Origin: Penelope pileata
Lineage: Eukaryota; Chordata; Aves; Galliformes; Cracidae
Direction: 5' to 3'
NCBI GenBank assembly: GCA_013396635.1
Contig: WBMW01003841.1
Location: 167,718 to 231,717, forward strand
Length of the DNA stretch: 64,000 nucleotides
Shown here: in pieces, positions 13,701 through 28,392 of the stretch
How positions within the stretch are numbered: the first letter of the stretch is position 1
Layout of the letters: every line of letters starts with the position of its first letter
Made by a program: the position numbers and the translations under genes
Notes under the pieces: generated by a model
What the model saw: only the letters and a program-made list of their open reading frames with translations
The model's database searches: none
Told to the model about the DNA's origin: nothing

Positions 13701-16700
13701 TCCTGATGGATTAAGTACATGAAGTATAAAAGGAGAGTTACAAAGGATAGCCTAATTTTTTTAAAATTTAAACTGCTACATTTTCTATAGGAAACTGATC
13801 TATTGCCCCACTACTTGGCATGCTGTAGTCCAGACTGTGTAGAGCTGTTTGTGATGGGAGCATGGAGAGATTCCCCAGTAGCATCGAGAATGTGATCTTT
13901 GTTTTAGCGTTGCCATTGCTTGCAGTGGCATTACTATCTCATCCACGCCATGTCTGCATCTCACCCTGTTTCTTACAACTTCTCCACGTACTGCATTCAA
14001 GAGGGATGGACTTTTCTATTAAATCTCTCTTCTGTTGGAAATGAACCAAAAGATCTCTCTAGTACCTTGAAGTAGTGTGAGCAGTAGAGTTCCTTGTACA
14101 GTACTTGGTCATTGTCAGTGGCCAGGCAGTCCAAAGTGCAATAGCTCTTCTTTGTGATTCTATGAAAGGATTACTGGAAAGGAGGGAATAAAAGCTCCAT
14201 CTGAAGACAAGATCCTCATCTGTAAACTGTGGTATTAAACTCAGTGGTGTTTTGCTGATTCATATCCCCAGGAATGTGTTGGGTAGGAAATAAATTGTGG
14301 AGGCAAAAAATAAATAAATGGCTGCTGGTCATTCCTGAGACAGCTGATTGCTATAAAACAGAAGAGAACAAGATGTGTGTGGGTTTTGAGACTGTATGAT
14401 ACACAGAAGATGCTTCCTGGGAAAAAGATGACACAGCTGTAGGTTCAAGCAAGTTGAAAATGAAAAACTGAAGAGACAATGTCAAGGTTCTTCTAGCCTT
14501 CTACCATACATGGTATGAAAGCTGTATTCAGACAGCATGTTCTGATTTTTGGTGCAATTTCAAAATCAGAGATCTCAGCTAGGCAGCATTGCAACTTCAT
14601 TAGTTAAACTTATCTGTGAAGTTCAAACAGCTTTATATTTCCCTGTAGACAAAAATTACATCCATCAAAACATTTAGTGGTTGTAAACAAGCTAATTAGA
14701 TTCCAGAACCCTTTCCAGAAAACAGCTTGACATGTGTATTTGTTCAGGAAGTAGAATATGTGGCAGGGTATCAGGTGGTAGGGCCATTGCCTTCTCAAGA
14801 GTTGCAGTGTGTTATTTATCTTGTTATCAAACTGTTGTAAGCTTTTACAGTATTATTTTAAGAACCATGGTCTCTCTCAAGCTTATAGTGGCATGTAGAA
14901 ACTTCCACATAGGTAAAGCTTCGATAGTTTGTGTTGCTGAATATTTTACTTTAGAGAGAGACCCTTTTGGCACGATTGTTTTTTTTAATAAAACTTCTCT
15001 TTCCTCACAGGTGTCCATAGTTCCACTCTGCTTCGTCTCTGGGGCAGTGATGAGTACATTGATTTGTACTCAGAGCTAAATTGCAACACCTAGGTGACTG
15101 AAAAGTGTTTTATCAACCAAAATAGTGTTTTGTAGCTAAAAAATTGCTCAATCAAATAATGGTATTGTGCTCTTTGTGTCTGTTGTAGCTTCCATGGAAA
15201 TAAATGAGAGGCATTACTTTCGGAGTGACCCATGTATATGGATAGGCTTGACTGTCTTAGCATTGCATGTTTGACATCTGCACTGTATTTTGCCTACAAT
15301 TTAGATTAAGAGGAAATCACGTGAATATTTGCATGACTGCTGCTGAGTTAGTGGCATCTGAAATGCTCAGGAGAATTACTGGCAGTTGCCCAGCTACCAC
15401 AGTTGGTTTGTTCCTTAGTTGTGCAAAGGATTCTTCTTAGAACTGTAAAGAGTACAAAAAGAGTTCCAGAAAACATTCCCTTAGCATTAATTCTCTTCAA
15501 CTGTCCTGAAAGCCATGAACTTGCTACATTTTTTTATTTTATGATAGGGAGCAGTCTGGGAGTACACTGGAAAGGGCTGCAGTGTGGTTTGGCTGTTCTT
15601 TGCTTTCGATATCCACAGATGCAAATGGTTTGTATGGTTCCAGGATCTGCTCATCAGTGTGTTAGCTCAAACACTGCTGCTCAGGAAACAAAAATACTGT
15701 GTATGTTTATTACTGAGAGAAGGTATAGAGATAGATTATCTCCTGCTGCCTGTCCAGAACTGCTTCCTGTTATCCCAGGAGAAAAATAAACAGTTTTTTC
15801 CCCAAATTGTTCCTTAGAACAGTTCCTTCAAGCCAGAGTCCTTTACCTCTGGAAAAAGCACCCTTGCATGCTAACTGTGCTAAAAATACCTCGCTGCATA
15901 CCTGCGATATGTTTCCAGAAATATTCTGAACAAGCAGTTAGGAGTTAGGGCAATTTTTTCTTGCTCTTCTATAAAAGGAAGCATTGAAATGACCTGAAAA
16001 TTCTCCTTTAGTTCTTTGCCTTTGCGTATTTTGGTCAAGCCATTAATTATATCTATACTTTCTGAGTTGTCGGAGTTCAGTTGTTGAGGCTATCTACTTT
16101 GAACCAGCACGTCAGCATTGTGCTGCTGGAAAGAAAAGATGCCAAGGAGTCACTGTAGCGCAGAATTAACAAAACCCTGACGTGATAGGTTGTGATTTTT
16201 GATATAAATGTTTTGACCTCCAGGAGATGTGATTCCCCTGAATGATATTAAAGCATTGACCTCCTGAACAGGCTGCAAAGGAAGTCTCAGTCAGTGTTTA
16301 TATATAATCTTAGCTAATGTAAACAGCCAATTTCTCTTCATTACAAAAGTGCTTTGCTGATATGGAGCAGCTAGTGTGGAGCAGCTGACATGGCCTACAT
16401 TTAGTCCTTTTTTTCCTCCCTTCCTTGAAGTGTTCATTAGATTCTGTCTGATCAAAGATGAATCCAGTTTAAAAGTAACAAACCTCCTGTTCCTCTGTTA
16501 CCTGTTGGATAGAACTAATTATTTTGTGTTACTCAGCAGTAACTATTACTTTGTTTAGAGTATTCTCCTTCCCTTTTTCATGAGCTAGAAATATGTCTTG
16601 CTCCAATGAAAAGCTTTTGTAGATTCTTTGGCATGTAATCATTAGATAATATAAAATATAAAGGAAAAGTTTGTCAAAGGCGAAAGGAAGTTTGCAGTGA

Positions 16701-19700
16701 AGTGACAATGTGAGTTGAAAGAAGCGAACAGGGTGGGAGACAATGAGAAAATCTAGAAACTAAATTGTCTAGAGAAGGTAAGCAGTAACAGTCAAAATTA
16801 CTGCCTCCGTATTCCATTAAATAAGTTTGAAAGTGGGAAACTTAGAAATTGCTGACAAGAAGTTCTGTTCTCTATGTAATTAAACTAGGATACTTTTAAA
16901 GGAATTTTTTGAGGCCAAAAACTTCAGAAAATACAAAGACTGTGAATGTTCTTATTGCAATCATTGATGATAGCAGAAGATGTACTTGGCAAGTGTACCA
17001 CCCAGGCTTTTAGCCAATTGTCAGTTTAAAGATTTTGATAAGACTAAATGAGAGAGAGAGCAGGAAAGATTGATCTACTCAATGCTTTCTAGAGGTGCAT
17101 TTGAAACTGGCCACAGACATGCTCACCTTCACCTGCTTTCTGTTTTGCCATTAAATGCTAATTTAACTATTGGACTAAAACGGTGTTCTTGATTTTTTAG
17201 TTTCATTAATAACACTAATGATTGGCTGCAAGAAGACATGCAGAGAACGCACCATCATTGTTGGCTATTGGATAGTGTAGAATGCAATTCTCTTCCTCCG
17301 CTTATTCTCTGCGATACAAACATATGCACATTTATAATCAATTTGTCCTATGCAATATTAGTTCTAGTCAAACTGGCCTCTTTGGAGATACGGGACACCA
17401 CTGGGTGATCTAGCTGCAGTTCTTCTGGTGGTGTTAGCGCAGTATGTTGTTCTTTTGTCAGCCTTCCTTCGATAAAAAGAACATCGCTTCCTTTGAGTAA
17501 TCATACTGGAATCTGATGTATCACTACACTAAGTGTGATCCCTGGTACACAGTGCTCTTGAAGAGAGACTCTTGGAAACATTGTACAAGAAAAGTTCAAA
17601 AGATGGAAGTGATACCCAAATTTAAATTTCGTGCTGGACGGTTCTGCATAAGCTATGTAAGCCTTCTTGAATTCAATAAGTGCCGTGAAGAGAAAACACT
17701 TGTCTCTTCATGAGCGTTATTCAGTAACAAATACTTGTTAGTTATTTTTCTCTCCACAAATCAACTGAAGCAACCTCCTTGGATCATGCTGTTTAAGTAG
17801 ACACAACTCTGCTTAAATTTGTGAAAAGCTCAATGCTCTTTTTGAACATTTGATTTTGGAATAGGCTTTCATCTGCTTTCACACATAGGACTTCTGTACC
17901 CATGGTCCTTCTCTAACCCAGATGTAAATATTCTCTACCAAAATCAGGAGTATGAAGCGTTCTTAGAACAAAGGTGAGTATCCTTACAGCAGCTCTGTTG
18001 TTCCTGACTGAAGGTGGAAATTTAACAATTACCTTCATTACAAATTATTGATTCCAGAAGACGCTTATATCTGCATTATTCACTGAATGAAGATTTGATA
18101 CTGCTATAGATAGCAAATTAGATTAAAAAATAAATAAATCCTGTGTTATCCAAGAGAAGGACCATGAAGTGGTACGCTTTGAATTGTGCATATTTGCTAT
18201 TTTGAAACTGGATAACTTAACAAATCTTAAACAGAGCATGCTTTCTCTATCATTCTTTGGAGAAAAGAAACAGAAATATTTCACAGCTATCTCCAGGAAT
18301 TTTCAAATTTCTGGGAATTTCATCTCTGGGGTGAACGTAAGATGCCAGATCATTTCCATTTCCATAAAGGGAAGAAGAAAATAGACTTCCTGGAATACTT
18401 CATATTCACACCAATGGGAAAATGCTATTGATGTTGGAAATATGGAATTTGGCAGTTGAATTAAAATGGAACTGGCATGAGATAAGCTTTTATTCCTGAG
18501 AAGTACCCAGGACTTGTCTGCTGTGTTAAGAATGAAACTAGCTGGTGTCAGTGAGCATAGGATGAGGCAGTCTTTGGTTAATAGTTCAGATGTGTACTGT
18601 AAATTACTTGCAAGAAAAGATTTTGCATCAATCCTTCTGTCTTGTATACTGTCTTCCAGCTAGGAAAATTCCTGTGTAAGCTTTGGTGCATTAACCTTTG
18701 CAAAAAGTATAACATAGTCTGACAAATGCTGTATGTATTTTAAATTATACAGTGCATATTTTGTGTCTAAGCCATGCAGAAGAATCCTTCCAGCAAGAAC
18801 AGCAATATCTAGATATGTGGCAGGACTCTAAGGCAGTCCTGCAATTGCATTTCTGAAGGCTTTGACCTTAGAGCAGTCTGCACCTGAGCTAGAGTGCAGG
18901 GAGTGCTGTGTTCAGAGTTCTGGAATGTAGTTTATAACATGCAGTTAAGGAGATGTATCTCTTATGTGCTGTCTAGGTAGTTTCACGCAATGAAGTGCTC
19001 TGTCGAATGGTAGTCTAAATATTTTAATGACAATGTTTAGTACAGCATTATTAGATTCTAAACTAAGTAGTGGAGAGACACTGAATTATGTTTTCTGTGT
19101 TAAGTAATCAGGCACTGTGAGACCTCAACAGATTGGAACAGCACAGTAATCACCCTGGCAGGCTACTTGAGCTGCTCCCCAAATCAGCTTCCTTATGTAA
19201 TGTTCAGTCATTAGGATAATTTTGCAATCTCTTATCCAAACTCTTACATTTAGAACAGCCAGTGAGAACCGCAGATGGTAACAAAACTCAGTTACATGAG
19301 TGCCTTATTCTTTCTGTACTTTGAGTTTTGGTGAGCCCGGAGTGTTGTTTAACTAATCCCCAGTTGAGTGCATACCATGAAAAGCGCACTGCATCATCAG
19401 GGAAAGGCTTTTATGGGAATCAGAGTCTCATTCCCCAAGAGGCTGCAGTCAGAAGGCCTGAGTTTACCTGCTTAGCGCTGAAAAGGCCTGTTCCTGTTCT
19501 TGGAACCCAATTTTAAAACTCCTGTGGACCTTGAAAGGGAGTTGGAGGGAGTTCCAAGCAGCCCATCTTTGCTTTAAGCTGCTCTCTGAGGCTCCTACTG
19601 ACTCTGTCCTTCTCCTAAGGCCTATCAGCAGCTTCTTGGCTACGAGTTGCTCTTCTTTTCCTCCTTGTTTACAAGGCATTTGGGGTCAGGTCCTAGGCTA

Positions 19701-22700
19701 CAGTCAGAGTCTGCCAAGCATGTGTCGATGGAACAAACTTTAACAGAGCACATCTTTGCTCTTAAAGTCTGTGGCAGGGTCTGCTTTCTTCTGTTGTCTA
19801 ACTTCAGGTCCTGGCAGCTGTGAGCCTGTGCGAGGTCATGCAGATAGAAGTGCAGAGGTTGCATCTCTAGCAGAAAATGATGAGGCGTGCTCTGTGCCAA
19901 GGTTTGCACTTCTAGGAAAAAGTGGTTCTTCCTCTTTTGACAAACTTTGACAGTACGTGAGCTTTCTCTGCTTCCCTGACTCATCTTATTGACCTTTTTA
20001 AGAACCAGTAATCTATGATCTAAGATTGTGTTGTCTTCATTGTCTTACTCTTAGAGATGTGCTTGCACAATGTCAGGGATTTCTAGTAGTGAGATGGTAT
20101 AGGTAGACCTGAGTGGAGAAAGTGTGGCAGAACGATATTCCATCAGAATACTTGCTTCCTTTGAAACAAGAGTGCTTCAAGAAGTAAGGCTACTTTTTTT
20201 TCCTTTGAGTTTTCAATATTTTTTTAAAAAGAGAATGTTGAAATGTTCCATTTATGTCACTTAGAAATTGGGATTTTGTTTTTAGTGGTTAGTGTTGGCC
20301 TTGATTTTGAACTTCCCACTTTGTGGTAGCTCAGTGTGAGGTGACTTAGGCTATTGCTATTCTAAAGCAAGACTTTTGTAAAAAGTAAATTTTTTTTTTT
20401 TCAGCTGAAGCTGGATTTGAGCCCTTAGTTCTGCATATGGAATGCTTTCCCTCTCAGTATTCCTGGGAGCGGGAGAGTCAAATCTGCTCGTTCTCTGAAG
20501 CACTCTTAAGGCTTTGAGAAGCTGCTTTCATGAATGAAATGTTTGTGTTTAGCTTGCTTAATATCCTTTACTATATGAGTCAGTGGAGCACGTGTAGGTA
20601 AAGAGCTGATATTTTTAGCCTTTATGCTGTTGGCTTTTGTCTGCTTTCCACTCAAAGGAACTGGCAAGGATATTACGAATTATTTGTGTCATCCTCAGAG
20701 TTTAGCTGACCCATTTTACAAGACCTGTCAAATGGTTTTCATTTCCTGCTTCAATGCTTTTTTATTCTGTTTTTTATTCTATTTATCTATTTTATTATAC
20801 CTTCATATTCTTTTCCATAAGCAAGAAAACCTGACTCTTGCTATTGCTGTGCTGCTATGTAGCATATGCAAGGTAGGTCTAAAGCCTGGGCTGATAGGAA
20901 AGAGAGAAGGAAAACAGCAACAAAGGTGTTTCCTGCTCCCTTAAGACTTTCTAGTTTGTGAAAAATATGCCTCATGCTAAGGAGCTGTTTAGACCTCCTC
21001 TACTCTATTTTAACAAATCCTTCCATTGAAGGCACATCCACCTTACTGTGAGATACATACATATATATATATATGCATTATTAATTACAATCCCAAATTA
21101 TGTGGGGTCCTCTTCCTCCCATCTGTTCATGACACCAAATGACAAAATGATTGACAGTTTAAAAGTGAGCTTGCTGTGAAACAGACTGAGCCCTTGCTAG
21201 GTAATAACTCATTTAGCAAGGTTACAGATTCTTCTGCTTCACAGCTCCATTTACAGGCTTTGATTTTATTTTTTTTCAAATTCTCTCACTGTTCTGTGAT
21301 GAAAGGTGAAGTGTAGCATTCCACCTGGCTTCTTTCTTGAGGAAACTAAACTATTACTCTGTACAGTAATATTCATATTTTAATAACAACGTGAGATAGT
21401 CTTATTGAATTCATACACATACAGGCAAGGTTTAATTAACTTCAACTGAATATAACAATTAAAGTAGGATGTGATAATAAATAGCTATTTACAGAGAAAG
21501 GGAAATGAAAGCTCGGCAGGCTGTCAGAATAGCCAGCAGAGGTTTAAGGTAGATCTGATAAGTATTCTGATTAAAGTTGTTTTTCAATTAATTGGATTTT
21601 CATCTTTTTGTTTCGTCTTATTTTTAATTCTGTGATAAAGGTTATCTTTAGGGGGGAAAAAACGGAGCTTCTGCTCAGGATTTCCCAAAAGCAAAGTAGT
21701 GGGGGTGGGGGCAGGAGGACAGTGGAGTACTTTCAGAAATTTTGTTGTATTAATCTTACAGAGTTTTTAGTTCTCATGCCTGACAGGCAGCAATAACAGG
21801 TCTGCTTCTCTACCTGCTTTGTCTCTTCCTTGAGGAGGGGAGGCTGCAGTTGCACTGTGGGAAGTGCAGGCAAGGCGTGATGAGCGAGGGGGGTGGTGGT
21901 AGATGCGTTCTGGTCATGAGGGAGTAAAAGTATGTAATCAATGCATCCAAAACATTGATTTCAGGAGGACCTACATGCATGTGGTTACATCAGATATGGA
22001 GACATTGTAACTAGCTGGGCTTTCTGGCAGATGCTTTGGCTTTACATGATCCTCTTGATTGGGGAGACAAACTGTAATTTAGTTTTTAATTTCATGGTAA
22101 GTTAAGAACTGTGTAAGGCTGTTAGGATGTCCATAGTTTTAATTTTGTTAATGTGTGCTCTGCAATTAGTGCTGTTTAAGGCAGCAGGAAGCATACAGGT
22201 ACAAATGATAATGAATGTTTAAGGCTTACAGGATAATAACATGCTAATTATTAAGCTCTGTTCAGGAAAAGAAAAATGGACAGTAAGCTTATAAAAGGTG
22301 CATCAAATACTGAAACGGAAAATCATTAGGACTCTCTCCACTCCTTAGAATCAAGTCAGCAGCTAAACATGCATTCCACTAGCTGGCAGACAGGAGGACA
22401 ACAAATCTAACAGTAAATGAACATTACTTTTAATATCTGTCATATTTTCTAGTTAAGACTGAGTGAAGGCATCTAATGTGCTGACGTGTGTGTGTATGTG
22501 GGAGGTGTTCCTGTCCTTACAGCCATGCTCTTTCCAGCTGTGGCTTCTGAGCCCTTCTGAATGAAAGCACCCTTTGGAACATTATGTTCATCACACTGAC
22601 CTCCAAAGTCAGGTAAGTCACCCAGGGTCTCCTTGCTTGATTCAGTGTCTAGCCATGTGATTATACCTGGAGTATCTTCAGGTATCTTATGAGAAACCTG

Positions 22701-22755
22701 GAGTAGGTGAAGCTGCAACTGTCTTCCTGAGACATTTCAATGCTAACCAAAATAC
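4798..22755. other. Long non-coding region, no supportable gene
   Basis: About 18 kb of AT-rich single-copy-looking sequence. The longest open frames are under 150 codons (for example 6719-7153 on the minus strand and 15403-15789 on the plus strand). None shows a domain, a low-complexity-free family match or flanking splice signals that I trust. Contents I can name are a poly-T run near 9234-9249, a (TA)n tract at 21053-21074, and otherwise unremarkable DNA. It may be upstream flank of the collagen gene, part of its first intron, or host to unrecognised non-coding RNA or enhancers. Confidence 0.5.
21053..21074. repeat. (TA)n simple repeat
   Basis: A run of alternating T and A, starting with ATACATACAT and passing into an uninterrupted TA tract, about 22 bases long. 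It is ordinary microsatellite sequence in non-coding DNA. Confidence 0.8.
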
Positions 22756-22792
22756 TTATAATAATATAATATAGTATAATATAATATAATAA
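22756..22792. repeat. (TATAA)n simple repeat abutting a CR1 copy
   Basis: Imperfect repeats of TATAA/ATAAT lie directly against the 5' end of the CR1 fragment that begins at about 22793. Confidence 0.7.
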
Positions 22793-23226
22793 TGATACTA
22801 AGTTGGGAGGAGTGGCTGACATGCCAGAAGGATGTGCTGCCGTGCAGCAGGACCTGGACAGGCTGGAGAGTTGAGCAGTAAGAAATTGTATNGTCCAAAT
22901 ATCTAAAGTGCAGGAGACAAATGGACATGGGCAATCTCTTTTCAGTGGTCTGTGGGGACAGGACTAGGGGAAATGGACTAAAACTGGAGCATAGGAAATT
23001 CCCCACCAAAACGCGAAAGAACTTCTTCACGGTGCAGGTGATGGAGCAGTGGCACAGGCTGCCCAGGGAGGTTGTTGAGTCTCCTTCCCTGGAGATATTC
23101 AAGACCCATCTGGATGCCTACCTGTGTGACCTGCTGTAGGGAACTGCTTTGGCAGGAGGGTTGGACTCGATGATCTCTCGAGGTCCCTTCCAACCCCTCC
23201 AATTCTGTGATTCTGTGATTCTGTGA
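22793..23226 (+). mobile_element. CR1 LINE 3' fragment with internal deletion
   Basis: The first part (about 22793-22890) encodes the DTKLGGVAD block of the CR1 reverse transcriptase followed by the DLDRLE region. Directly after an N at 22892 the sequence jumps to the C-terminal part of ORF2 (LFSVVCGDRTRGN near 22935-22973, then a WHRLPREVVESPSLEIFK block near 23050-23103). A few hundred bases of the intervening CR1 are therefore missing. It ends with three copies of the ATTCTGTG octamer at about 23201-23226, the avian CR1 tail. Confidence 0.85.
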
Positions 23227-25199
23227 AAAGATAATGTGCTAATAGGAGAAAAAAATGTCTGGACAGAGGAGATGCTTGATAAAAAGACTTCTTTGTTTAC
23301 CAAGTATCAGCTCACTGTAAATATTTTGCACAACTTCTACAGCCACGTTTAATCTTTTTCTGACATTACTGTCTCAGTGGTGAAAGTTCAGTATCTGGAC
23401 ATATGAGGAGAGCAGTTAGGTGCGGGGGCGGAATGGATTTCTCCTGGTTTTACTGTTTGGTTAAACTGGGAACCTGCACAGACGGAATCTAGGCTTTAAA
23501 TTCTCCTTAGTGAGAGAAAAGGGATGGGAGGGAAGAAGTAAGTAACTGGGGCGTGTGAGGCGAAGCTTTCTGTCCGCTGTACTCCAGGACTCACATTTAT
23601 TGTTTTTTTTTTTCCCAAAAGACTTCAGAAGGAATGAAATCAGAATGTAAAAGCTGAGGAAATCTAACTGAGGTACTTCAGTAGGTAAGAAAACGTGACA
23701 TGATCACATTAATTTACACTATTAGAGATGGAATTTGAAGTTGGCACAGGAAAGATTATGTTCCTTCTCTTAATGTATGCAAACAGAAGAGGGAAAATGC
23801 TCCCACCCCAGGGTGTGCAGGGAGATTCTGCATGCAGCATGGTTGTAAATCATAGGTGAAAAACAGATGTTGCCTCAAAATGTCTATGCTTTTGATAATG
23901 CCCTTCATAAGTATATTGACATTTAACTGCATTTCTCTGGGCAGCAAGCACCTACAGAATGGCTTTCCTTAAGTACATAAAACATTGAAACAAATGAAGA
24001 TTGAACTGGGACAGTAGCTGGTTAAAATGAAAAACAAAATATAATTGCAAGTAGTTCCTATGAAGAATGTAAAGAATTCAGGAGTGCTGTTGATCTTTTT
24101 CTTCATTTGAAATGTATTGTATACATATTGGTGGGTCTCTGGGAATAAACAAGGAGGAAAAATACTGACAGTAAGATATGCTGCAAAATATGTATCTTTT
24201 TATACTGGTTTCTAAGGGCTTTTTAGAATTTTCACAATTTTTCATAAAATAAGATTAAATAACATTAAAGTGGAAAGTAGATTTTTTGGAATTCCTGTCT
24301 TACTATTACAATACCTATATGCATTTATGTAATTAACTGCTGATATGTGCATGTATGTAGCCTGTAATAGGACCTTGTGTGTACAGTGTTACATTCAAAT
24401 AAGTTTTCATTTTAACATGTTGCTAGCTTAATATGCAGAATTGGTAACGCTCTGTGACACTGTATCTGAGTAATTTAGGATTTGATCTGTAGCATCTGAG
24501 CTTTGTTACTTGAAATTTCCATTAAATTTCTTCTTTCCTGTTTAGCAAATGTTGAAGAATGCATGTAGAAGGCATAAAGTACTTCTGTTTATGCTGTTAT
24601 GTAGTGTATGACTGGAAGTCCATGTGATTTTGTGAAAATGAAAATAAAGCAAAGTAAATGATAGAAGTAGGGAAATCGATCTGCATGTGTTTTAAAATTA
24701 CAGCGTCTCTGTCTATTTAAAGAAGCTGCCTGAAAGGGACTAATTCCATGTGGTCTATTGAAGGGAAAATAAAGAGCAAGTGGGAAATGGGTTCCCTTCT
24801 GCTCTCGCTGTTTCTGTGGAGTGGGAGAAGTGTTTCAGGCGTAGGGTATCTGACCGTAAGAGCAGGGAACATTGTGAGTCATAAGGTCTGGAGAAGCTGA
24901 AGGGAGCAAATAGGGACTACGGCTTCTAGGAAGTGTGGAAATAGTTGCACAGCTCAACAGCCAGTGATTATCGTGCATCTTACTGTTTAACTGGAAGACA
25001 TCCACTATGGTACCGACATGGTTACGTTACTGAGGAAAGTCTAGCCCCTTGTTGTAACAGCAACTGTAGTTTGTAGGACTACAGCAGGTAGGACTGTAGG
25101 CAGCCATATGCACCCTGGAAAACTGATGATACTAGCACCCTTGAGTTTTTCACAAACTTAGTGTTTCACTCTGAAAATTTCCACCAGAATTTAATGGCA

Positions 25200-25254
25200 A
25201 GGGGACTGTATCTAGATGTTCTTCCAACCCAAGCCGTTCCATGTTTCTGTGATT
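25200..25254 (+). mobile_element. Decayed CR1 3' tail
   Basis: The stretch ends in GTTCTTCCAACCCAAGCCGT followed by TCCATGTTTCTGTGATTT, a degraded form of the CR1 3' end. It is short and weakly supported. Confidence 0.4.
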
Positions 25255-25524
25255 TACTTCCAAAAAAGACTTCATTCAACATAAATTGTTTATGTAGGTA
25301 ACATCTGTGAAGCACACTCTGTATCTCCTTTTTGAATTCAGTCTTCAGGAAATTCTTTGCTTCAGACCTCCGTGCATGGGACAGACTCTGACTTCCACTG
25401 TGCCTTTTATTCTTTGAGATCTTCTCCTGGTGAAGCAGAGCAATATATGTATTCTCCTGTTACGTTAGTGGCAGCGTGAGGTTTTCTATTACTGCTGTTT
25501 GTCAAGGCAGCGCTTCTGAGCATC

Positions 25525-25547
25525 TTATCTATTTATTTATTTATTTA
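25525..25547. repeat. (ATTT)n simple repeat
   Basis: About six tandem ATTT units in non-coding DNA. Confidence 0.75.
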
Positions 25548-26397
25548 ACCGCCAGCCTTTGGCACATTTTAGCAAACACTCTGTTAGGACTGGTTTATTC
25601 TCTAACAGTGCTGCCCTCAGAAGAGACTGCGTGTGTCCTTCTAACTAGAAATACTCAACAGAGCTTTATGGTACGTGCTTAAGGAGAGCATGTTTGGTAA
25701 AATTACATTGCACCTGTGTAGTGCACCTAACACAGGAAACGAGAACGATGCAGTGCTACAGCCTTCAACTGCAGTATAGGTTCTTGGAGAACCCTCAATG
25801 TATACTCTGGTTCTTACTGTCTGCCTTTTTCTATTTTCACTGCTAGAGCTTATTTGTAAAAGCCAGGCTAAACCAGCCTAGATGTGGGTCCAACTGCTAA
25901 ACATGATGATATATTTTGCTAAGGAAACTTAACTGTAAGCAGAAGAAAATAATTACTGATAGATTTAATCTGTAATTTCGAGGTCAAATTTTCTCATGTT
26001 TCACTTGTCGACTGCTCAGGACAAACTCATATTATTATAGTTTTAACTTATTTCTCCAACCTGCTGCTTTTGTAAGGATTCACTGGACACAAAATTACTG
26101 ATGAGAAGTACATGAGCCTGCCCCTGCTCCTTAAATGAAATGCTTTTTATTGCATGGAAGATTGTTAGTGTGTCTCCAGCTCCACTGGGATGATAAGATA
26201 GGAAGAGGAGTTAGAGAGAAAGAACATATACTTCTGTGACTCAACACACAAAAATGAAGATTTTGTTCAACATTTGTTTATCATAGGCATATCCTTATTA
26301 TTTATCATCCTTGGCTTGCTTCTGGTTTCTGTGCTGGCTCATTAGTGGCACGCAGCTCAGATAGATCGTGATGACCCTTTAGGATCTTCTTTAACAT

Positions 26398-26431
26398 AAG
26401 TAAATAAATAAACAAGCAAGCAAATAAATAA
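26398..26431. repeat. (AAAT/AAGC)n simple repeat
   Basis: Tandem AAAT units interrupted by AAGC variants (AAACAAGCAAGCAAATAAAT), in non-coding DNA. Confidence 0.7.
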
Positions 26432-28392
26432 ATTCTGACACTCATGAGAACCAGGAATGGGTATTGCTGCAGCTCTGCTTCACCTAGTTGTTGGAGAAAA
26501 GCAAAACCATGATAATGCCTGCACAAAACATTCCTACATCCCTTTTGTTGCTTTCCTGGAAGTGGCTGAATATCTGCCTGCCAATGGACAGCAGTGACAT
26601 TTGCTTTGTGTGCATGTGTAGCTTTTGCTTCACCAAACTGTTTTTATCTCAGCCCATGAGTTCTCACATTTGGCTCTCTGACTCACTGTTTCTCATCCCA
26701 ATATGGGGTGGGCTCATGGTGCTGAGCTGCCTAGCAGTATTTAACTGCAACAGTCTCTTAGAAGTGGCTGACCTGTCAAAACCGTAAAATTGGCAGTAAG
26801 CTATTGGTAAGTTCTGGAACAGCTCACTTTCTTGCAGAAGATATTTCTATTCTGAAAAAAGAAAAATCTGTGTTTCTTTTACTTCAGGTTTTAGGGAGCA
26901 TCTGGGAGAGTTATCAGATCAGCTAGAAAGATTTTCTGTAGTAGAAATCAGGTGTCTGACTGGAGTGAGTTGATAGATTGCCATATTGAAATAGCCAACA
27001 CTTCCTGGGTAAAGACTATGAAAAAAAGATTTCAGAGAGCAAATATCTGCTTTTAAGATGCTTGAGATTATTTTAAATAGTTAAATCTTTCAAAAATGGC
27101 AGTGAATGTTGCCATCCTTCTGTATGTCTGTTCTGTATGTCCATCTTTCTGTACATTGTTTCCAGCATTTAAAATAATGTCAGAAAAATATCTTCAATGA
27201 AATGTGATCCCTTTTATCCATTAATCAAAACTTGTGGCTTTTGTAACTGTCAGAATATGTTTGAGATATGCTGCTTTGCAGAGAATGTTCTGTTTAAGTG
27301 AGGAAATAAGTGGAGGTGCTTTTATTCTTAAAGGTAGTAAGTGTGTAAGTTCAGAGGTCTTAGAACCAAAATAAAACCTTGCAGCAAAATGTAAATTTAC
27401 TTAGAGATACTTTCTGAGTGGAGAAAGTTTTTCAAGGAAAAACATATGAAAATTTTTTTTATTCTCTCGGTAATTAACTGTGCAATTATTCATACACTTA
27501 GAACATCTGTTAACATTTTATTTTGCAGACTGCTGTAGGAACTGAAACTAGAGGCTTTGTAAATACTGACAGTATTTTACTTTTCTGCCCTTGAATATGA
27601 ACTTTTCTAGCTGTATTCAGAGCTGTATGTGCAACTTATTGAGATCATATAGTTTGAGATCCTTACTGTTCCTCTGGCACATAACACAGTAATGAAAATT
27701 AGTAATGCTGATGTTTTTATTTTGGATGTAATTACAACATTTAACTTTATCTCAAGGTAAGCTTTTTGCTGATTGAAGTCTAAAAAAGAGTCCGATGTAA
27801 TGAGGCACAGTAATGAAAATAGATAACTGACAAAGAGAGGGGAGAACAGTTAAGAGGTTCGCTAACTGTCAGGGATATCTACAGAAAATTTAATGTTCAA
27901 GACAATTTAAATGTGAAGATATCATTTAAGATGATTGCAAAACTTGATTTGGTATGATTTCATATATGGCATATCACCCTTTTGCTTGTGTTAGAAGTGC
28001 TTTTTAAAGAAAACTGCAATATGCAGAGACACTGAAGATTTCCACAAAGTGCAAAGCCCGACTTTGCTTGCCTTTTGTCCTTTTACTGACCATGTAGTTC
28101 CTGGAATTTCTTCTGGTGCGTAAGGACATTTGTTATGTCTGGCACCTCTGTGTTACTGCCGCACCAGTAACAGGCAGAGTGTCCCTAAGTGATAGCAGAT
28201 GTCTTTCTTCCTAAAGAAATTCCAGGGAACTCTTCAAGAGCTTGAATGGGGCTTGGTGTGGTTTACCTGGAAATGCTATTTTGTTGTTGCCTGAAGGTAG
28301 AATATGAACTTGAGGAGATGATTTTTATTCATTGCTTTTTGTTATTTGCAAGACCTAGAGTTATATTAAATCTTGTAAAAAATTGTATCTTA

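Noticed and set aside
15403..15789. 128-codon plus-strand open frame
   Set aside because: No recognisable motif, and overlapping open frames on the same strand argue against coding selection.
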